NCBI GenBank assembly: GCA_902634795.1
Contig: CACPLK010000007.1
Span: 1-36,565 of the forward strand
Direction of reading: 5' to 3'
Length of the DNA: 36,565 nucleotides
DNA from: an uncultured Prochlorococcus sp.
GTDB lineage: Bacteria > Cyanobacteriota > Cyanobacteriia > PCC-6307 > Cyanobiaceae
Of this stretch, positions 32,323 to 36,565 are shown piece after piece. Position 1 is the first letter of the stretch. Every line of letters starts with the position of its first letter. The notes under the pieces are model-generated. The model did no database searches. It saw nothing but the letters and a program-made list of their open reading frames with translations, and had not been told where the DNA came from. Made by a program: the position numbers and the translations under genes.

Positions 32323-33504
32323 TCATTGTTTTTTGAGTTCTAAAGATTGAAATAATTCATATATTATATTTGAAACTGAATTAATATCATCATTTGAAAT
32401 CCATGGACCAATAGTTATTCTTAATCCAGATTCTTGGAGTGGTTTATCAATATTAATTGCTACCAGTATGGGATTTGGTCCTTGACTAGATGATGAGCAA
32501 GCACTACCACTGCTTATATAGACGCAATGTTGTGACAATAATCGAACAATTTCTCTACCATTAATCGGAATCATTGATTTTGTATGACAAAGAAATGAGA
32601 GATTATTCGGTAATCTTTCTTTAGGATGACCAGTTAAAGTAAGTTGTTTATTTTTAAGTAGATTTTTTTTTAAAATAGAAGTCATTTTAGAAACATTATT
32701 ATCAGGAAATAAAGTTTCATTAGCACTAACTTCTATATATTCATTTAGTAGGTCAATTGCTGTCGAAAAACCTGCAATAAGCGGAACTGACTCAGTACCA
32801 GATCTTATAGAGCCATTCTTAAATCCATAGGAAGGATCATTCTTAAATAAATCTCGAACACCTTTTCGCAACATTAATAATCCAATTCCTTTAGGGCCTT
32901 GAAGTTTATGCGCAGAGGCACTAAGCATATCAACATTTAAATTACTCCAATCAATAAGACCGCTAGGGAGGACCTGTGTCGCATCAGTATGAAAAAGTAT
33001 ATTTCGATTTTTACATTCCATTCCTATAAGATTTATTGGCTGAATAGAACCAATCTCACTTTGGCCCCAGATTATCGAAACGATTTTTGTCGGAGGAGAT
33101 AACATTTTATCCAACAGATCTAGGTCAATAATTCCATAATTATCTACAGGCCAGTATTTAATATCCCAGCCATCATTACGCAATTGATTGGCTATTAAGT
33201 TAATAGAAGGGTGTTCAACGCTACTTATAACAAGTCTTCCTTTATCAAGGTTTTTAGATACAGATTTAAGAGCAAGATAATTCGATTCAGTTGCTCCAGA
33301 AGTGAAAAATATTTCGTCAGATGAAGCTTTTAATTTATTAGCTATTGATAATCTTGATCTTTCTAAAATATCTCTTGCGATAACCCCAACTTTATGAATA
33401 CTTGATGGATTCCCCCAGCATTCAGATTGTATATCCTTTAATTTATTAATAACATCAATATGTGGCGGAGTAGTCGCTGATGCATCGAGATAAATATTTT
33501 TCAT
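32323..33504 (-). CDS. Cysteine desulfurase (NifS/IscS-like)
   Basis: A 393-aa fold-type I PLP enzyme that takes sulfur from cysteine for Fe-S clusters and thio-cofactors. Seen: IYLDASATTPP (4-14), SGATESNYLALK (69-80), EHPS (97-100), FHTDATQVLP (171-180), SAHKLQGPKG with Lys200 as Schiff-base lysine, and the catalytic Cys336 in SSGSACSSSSQGPN. The GSACSSSS loop is of the group I NifS/IscS type rather than SufS. Whether it is nifS or iscS cannot be told, so I give no symbol. In the operon after dapF (12 bases). Confidence 0.93.
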   Translation of the reverse strand: MKNIYLDASATTPPHIDVINKLKDIQSECWGNPSSIHKVGVIARDILERSRLSIANKLKASSDEIFFTSGATESNYLALKSVSKNLDKGRLVISSVEHPSINLIANQLRNDGWDIKYWPVDNYGIIDLDLLDKMLSPPTKIVSIIWGQSEIGSIQPINLIGMECKNRNILFHTDATQVLPSGLIDWSNLNVDMLSASAHKLQGPKGIGLLMLRKGVRDLFKNDPSYGFKNGSIRSGTESVPLIAGFSTAIDLLNEYIEVSANETLFPDNNVSKMTSILKKNLLKNKQLTLTGHPKERLPNNLSFLCHTKSMIPINGREIVRLLSQHCVYISSGSACSSSSQGPNPILVAINIDKPLQESGLRITIGPWISNDDINSVSNIIYELFQSLELKKQ

Positions 33505-33516
33505 ATAGAAGAGTGA

Positions 33517-34371
33517 TTAAATATCTATCTCTCCACTAAATACTTTTAATGCAGGCCCCTGCATTAAAACTGGACCTGCTTGATTGGGCCATTCAATTTC
33601 TAACTTTCCGCCTGGTAAATAGACATTAGCTTTATTTAAAGTTTTACCTAGATTAGCTGTTACGACAAGACACGCGCAAGCTCCTGTACCACAAGCTAGT
33701 GTTGGACCACAACCCCTTTCCCATACTTTAACTTTAATATTAGATTTATCAATTAATTCAACAAAATGAACATTGGTATCATTAGGAAATGTATTGTGTT
33801 TTTCAAGAAATTTTCCCCAATCTTTAAACGGTATATTTTCAATTTTATCAACAAATACGATCATATGAGGATTGCCCATACTTGCGGCATATACATTTAA
33901 AATTTGATCATTTATTTTAATCTTTCCATTAGGAACTGTTAAATTATTCATTAATAATTTAGTAGGTATATCTTCAGGCGAAAGGATAGGTTCTCCCATA
34001 TTTACTTTAATATTATCATTGGCAGAAATAGAGGTAATTATTAGACCAGCTTTAGTATCAATTCGAATATCAGACTTATCTTTAATTTCATTATTATCGT
34101 TTAAGAACGAAATCAAGCATCTTATACCGTTACCACACATTTCTGGTTCAGAACCATCAGAATTAAATATCCTCATTCTTACAAAACAATTATTATTGGA
34201 CTCTAATATAAGAATAATTCCATCAGCTCCGATACCAAAATTTCTATTACATAGACGTTCTATAAGGTTATCCTTATTTACAGAAAATAAATCATCTAAG
34301 TTATTAGCACGAGCATCAAAGATAATAAAATCATTACCAAGTCCTTGATATTTTGAGAAATTATTTTTCAT
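33517..34371 (-). CDS. dapF: Diaminopimelate epimerase
   Basis: A 284-aa PLP-independent epimerase that turns LL- into meso-diaminopimelate, for lysine and peptidoglycan. Both catalytic cysteines are present: Cys79 in EMCGNGIRC and Cys227 in GCGPTLACGTGACA. The N-terminal KYQGLGNDFIIFD (7-19), NFGIGADG (44-51) and MGNPHMIVF (165-173) are diagnostic. First gene of the run dapF-desulfurase-DUF1995-dacB, divergent from leuS across 136 bases. Confidence 0.97.
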   Translation of the reverse strand: MKNNFSKYQGLGNDFIIFDARANNLDDLFSVNKDNLIERLCNRNFGIGADGIILILESNNNCFVRMRIFNSDGSEPEMCGNGIRCLISFLNDNNEIKDKSDIRIDTKAGLIITSISANDNIKVNMGEPILSPEDIPTKLLMNNLTVPNGKIKINDQILNVYAASMGNPHMIVFVDKIENIPFKDWGKFLEKHNTFPNDTNVHFVELIDKSNIKVKVWERGCGPTLACGTGACACLVVTANLGKTLNKANVYLPGGKLEIEWPNQAGPVLMQGPALKVFSGEIDI

Positions 34372-34507
34372 GATTTAAAATTTGTTTAACTATGTTCTTA
34401 GAAAAAAAAATGGTTATTAGTAGTAATTTCAGAACTATTCACATATTGGGCATCAATTTATGAGAACATTATCTGATTGGCAAATCAACTACTGAAGGAG
34501 ATCATCC

Positions 34508-36565
34508 TTGAATAATACTACTTCAGAGATTATTGACCAGCGTTACGAGCCTCGTGATATAGAAGCTTATTGGCAAAAAGAGTGGGCTAATCAAGGGCTG
34601 TATAGAACAAAAAAGGATGTAAACAAAGACAATACCTTTTACGCCTTGTCAATGTTCCCATACCCTTCCGGTTCTTTACATATGGGTCACGTGAGGAATT
34701 ATGTCATTACAGATGTACTCGCCAGATATAAAAGGATGCAAGGTTATAGCGTGCTTCATCCAATGGGTTGGGATGCGTTCGGTTTACCCGCTGAAAATGC
34801 AGCAATAGAGAGAGACACAAGTCCATCTACCTGGACAGATAAAAATATTTCACAAATGAAAGATCAACTAGATCGACTTGGATTATCAATAGATTGGTCT
34901 AAAGAAGTTACTACTTGCAAAGAAGATTATTATAAATGGACTCAATATATATTTAATCAATTACATAAAAATAATCTTGCCTATCAAAAAAAAGCAACAG
35001 TAAATTGGGATCCAATTGATCAAACTGTTCTTGCAAATGAACAAGTAGATGCTGAAGGTAAATCTTGGAGATCTGGAGCTAAAGTTGAGAAAAAGGAATT
35101 AAACCAGTGGTTTTTAAGTATTACAAGTTTTGCCGAAGATCTAAATAAGGATTTAGTTAATCTTAATGACTGGCCAGAAAGAGTAAGGGTGATGCAAAAA
35201 AATTGGATTGGTAAGTCAATCGGTGCAGAAATAACATTTGATATCAAAAATCATAACCAAAAAATAACAGCTTTTACTACAAGAATCGATACAATCTATG
35301 GAGTAAGTTATCTTGTATTAGCATCAAATCATCCATTAATTGATAGATTAATAAACAATAAAAATTTGGGCCAATTAAAAGAATTTCGAAAAACTCAAGA
35401 AAAGTTAAGTGATCTAGAACGTAATTCAGATAGTAGAAAAAAACTTGGAATGTACTTAGGAGTAAATGCAATTAATCCAGCAAATAATAAAGAAATACCT
35501 GTTTGGATTGGCGATTATGTGATTATGGAGTATGGAACTGGAGCTGTCATGGGTGTTCCCGCTCATGATAGTAGAGATTATAAGTTTGCTAAATCATATA
35601 ATTTACCAATTAATTATGTCATAAGACCAAATAATGATGAAGATGAAAGTTATTTAAATGCTGAGTACGTAGATAAGGGAATCATGATCAATTCCGATAC
35701 ATTCAATGGACTTGAGTCTAATATTGCAAAGACTAAAATACTTGAATTAGGTTCTAAATCTAATTGGGCAAAACCCAAAATTACGTATAAATTAAGGGAT
35801 TGGCTTATATCTAGACAACGATATTGGGGCTGCCCTATTCCGATAATAAATTGTAAGAAGTGTGGTCAAGTAAGAGTCCCAGATAAGGATCTTCCTGTTT
35901 CTCTTCCTATTGATATTAAATTAACTGGTAAAGGAAAGTCACCTTTAACAACAAGAAAAGAATGGATAAATACCTGTTGTCCTAAATGTGGAACTGAAGC
36001 AAAAAGAGAAACTGACACAATGGACACCTTTATGTGTTCATCATGGTACTTTTTAAGATATATAAACCCTGAAAATGAGGAAAGTCCATTTATAAAAAAC
36101 GAGATAGATAAATGGCTTCCTGTTAAACAATACGTTGGTGGTATTGAGCACGCAATCCTTCATTTACTTTATTCAAGATTTTTAACCAAAGCTCTAAAAC
36201 GCTGTGGATTAATAAATATCGATGAACCTTTTGAGAAACTATTAACTCAGGGAATGGTCCAATCGACTACTTTTAAAAATCCCAATACAAATAAATATTT
36301 TTCAAAAGATCAAATTAAAGATATTAACGATCCTAAAGATCCAATTACTGGAGAAGATATTGATATTATCTATGAAAAGATGTCAAAGTCTAAATATAAT
36401 GGTGTAGACCCATCATTAGTCATAGATAAATATGGTGCAGACACAGCTAGAATGTTTATTCTTTTTAAAGCTCCACCTGAAAAAGATTTAGAATGGGATG
36501 ACTCAGATGTTGAAGGTCAATATCGATTTATACAGAGACTCTGGAAATTTGTTATTAAGACTTTA
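34508..36565 (+). CDS. leuS: Leucyl-tRNA synthetase, 3' end cut by window
   Basis: 686 codons are present before the window edge; the bacterial enzyme is about 860 aa, so roughly the last 170 residues (anticodon-binding and C-terminal domains) are missing. Seen: [16 protein letters not shown] with HMGH (about 58-61), [13 protein letters not shown], the CP1 editing domain (about 230-420, with [15 protein letters not shown] and [15 protein letters not shown]), a zinc-type CxxC pair (about 453 and 492) and [12 protein letters not shown] (about 624). The start is TTG at 34508, 7 bases after AAGGAGA; no in-frame ATG precedes the catalytic domain. Confidence 0.96.
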   Translation, partial: MNNTTSEIIDQRYEPRDIEAYWQKEWANQGLYRTKKDVNKDNTFYALSMFPYPSGSLHMGHVRNYVITDVLARYKRMQGYSVLHPMGWDAFGLPAENAAIERDTSPSTWTDKNISQMKDQLDRLGLSIDWSKEVTTCKEDYYKWTQYIFNQLHKNNLAYQKKATVNWDPIDQTVLANEQVDAEGKSWRSGAKVEKKELNQWFLSITSFAEDLNKDLVNLNDWPERVRVMQKNWIGKSIGAEITFDIKNHNQKITAFTTRIDTIYGVSYLVLASNHPLIDRLINNKNLGQLKEFRKTQEKLSDLERNSDSRKKLGMYLGVNAINPANNKEIPVWIGDYVIMEYGTGAVMGVPAHDSRDYKFAKSYNLPINYVIRPNNDEDESYLNAEYVDKGIMINSDTFNGLESNIAKTKILELGSKSNWAKPKITYKLRDWLISRQRYWGCPIPIINCKKCGQVRVPDKDLPVSLPIDIKLTGKGKSPLTTRKEWINTCCPKCGTEAKRETDTMDTFMCSSWYFLRYINPENEESPFIKNEIDKWLPVKQYVGGIEHAILHLLYSRFLTKALKRCGLINIDEPFEKLLTQGMVQSTTFKNPNTNKYFSKDQIKDINDPKDPITGEDIDIIYEKMSKSKYNGVDPSLVIDKYGADTARMFILFKAPPEKDLEWDDSDVEGQYRFIQRLWKFVIKTL

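Noticed and set aside
34019-34348. 109-codon plus-strand frame inside dapF
   Set aside because: Antisense shadow; dapF has both catalytic Cys motifs and full length.
1-36565. CRISPR arrays, insertion sequences, phage genes
   Set aside because: No regularly spaced direct repeats and no transposase, integrase or phage structural motif were seen on either strand.

Overview
This AT-rich, gene-dense window most resembles a chromosome segment of a marine picocyanobacterium, most likely Prochlorococcus; which clade I cannot say. Indicators are a CCB2/CCB4-type cytochrome b6f haem assembly factor, a DUF1995 protein, HemJ, an alr4036-type FMN protein, B12-dependent MetH with CobN and CobU, very short intergenic gaps and many tiny lineage-specific ORFs. 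No transposase, integrase, phage gene or CRISPR array was seen.

Layout. 1-66 is the tail of a truncated gene, followed by an elongator tRNA-Met(CAT) at 188-261. From about 0.7 to 5.6 kb the sequence is a loose accessory-like stretch. It holds one recognisable enzyme (FMN oxidase-like, 1112-1654) and more than a dozen very small ORFs. Two features stand out there: a duplicated two-gene module (coiled-coil protein of 61 or 51 aa followed by a 22 or 24 aa peptide starting MLLPKPV), and a divergent pair of paralogous 59 and 61 aa proteins.

From 5.6 to 14 kb lies a housekeeping block. On the minus strand it carries cobU-trmL and the run rpmG-rpsR-RNB exonuclease-metG-lptC; on the plus strand it carries the CCB-family gene and pheT. 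14.05-14.75 kb is a 0.7 kb gene-free stretch with a perfect 21-bp hairpin. Next come a ribbon-helix-helix/J-domain fusion, a small coiled-coil protein, an Ap4A phosphorylase, a structured intergenic region that may encode a small RNA (17.16-17.30 kb), and a small acidic protein.

From 17.8 to 36.6 kb the window is core metabolism: metH-ilvE (minus) divergent from cobN (plus); hemJ-PHP phosphoesterase; flavin reductase-uvrC; coaD; the minus-strand run dapF-cysteine desulfurase-DUF1995-dacB; and a divergent leuS that runs off the right edge.

Working together: cobU, cobN and metH join corrinoid synthesis to its main consumer; hemJ and the CCB factor concern haem; dapF and dacB concern peptidoglycan; metG, pheT, leuS, rpsR, rpmG, tRNA-Met and trmL concern translation. 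All functions come from motif reading of translations; no database search was run.
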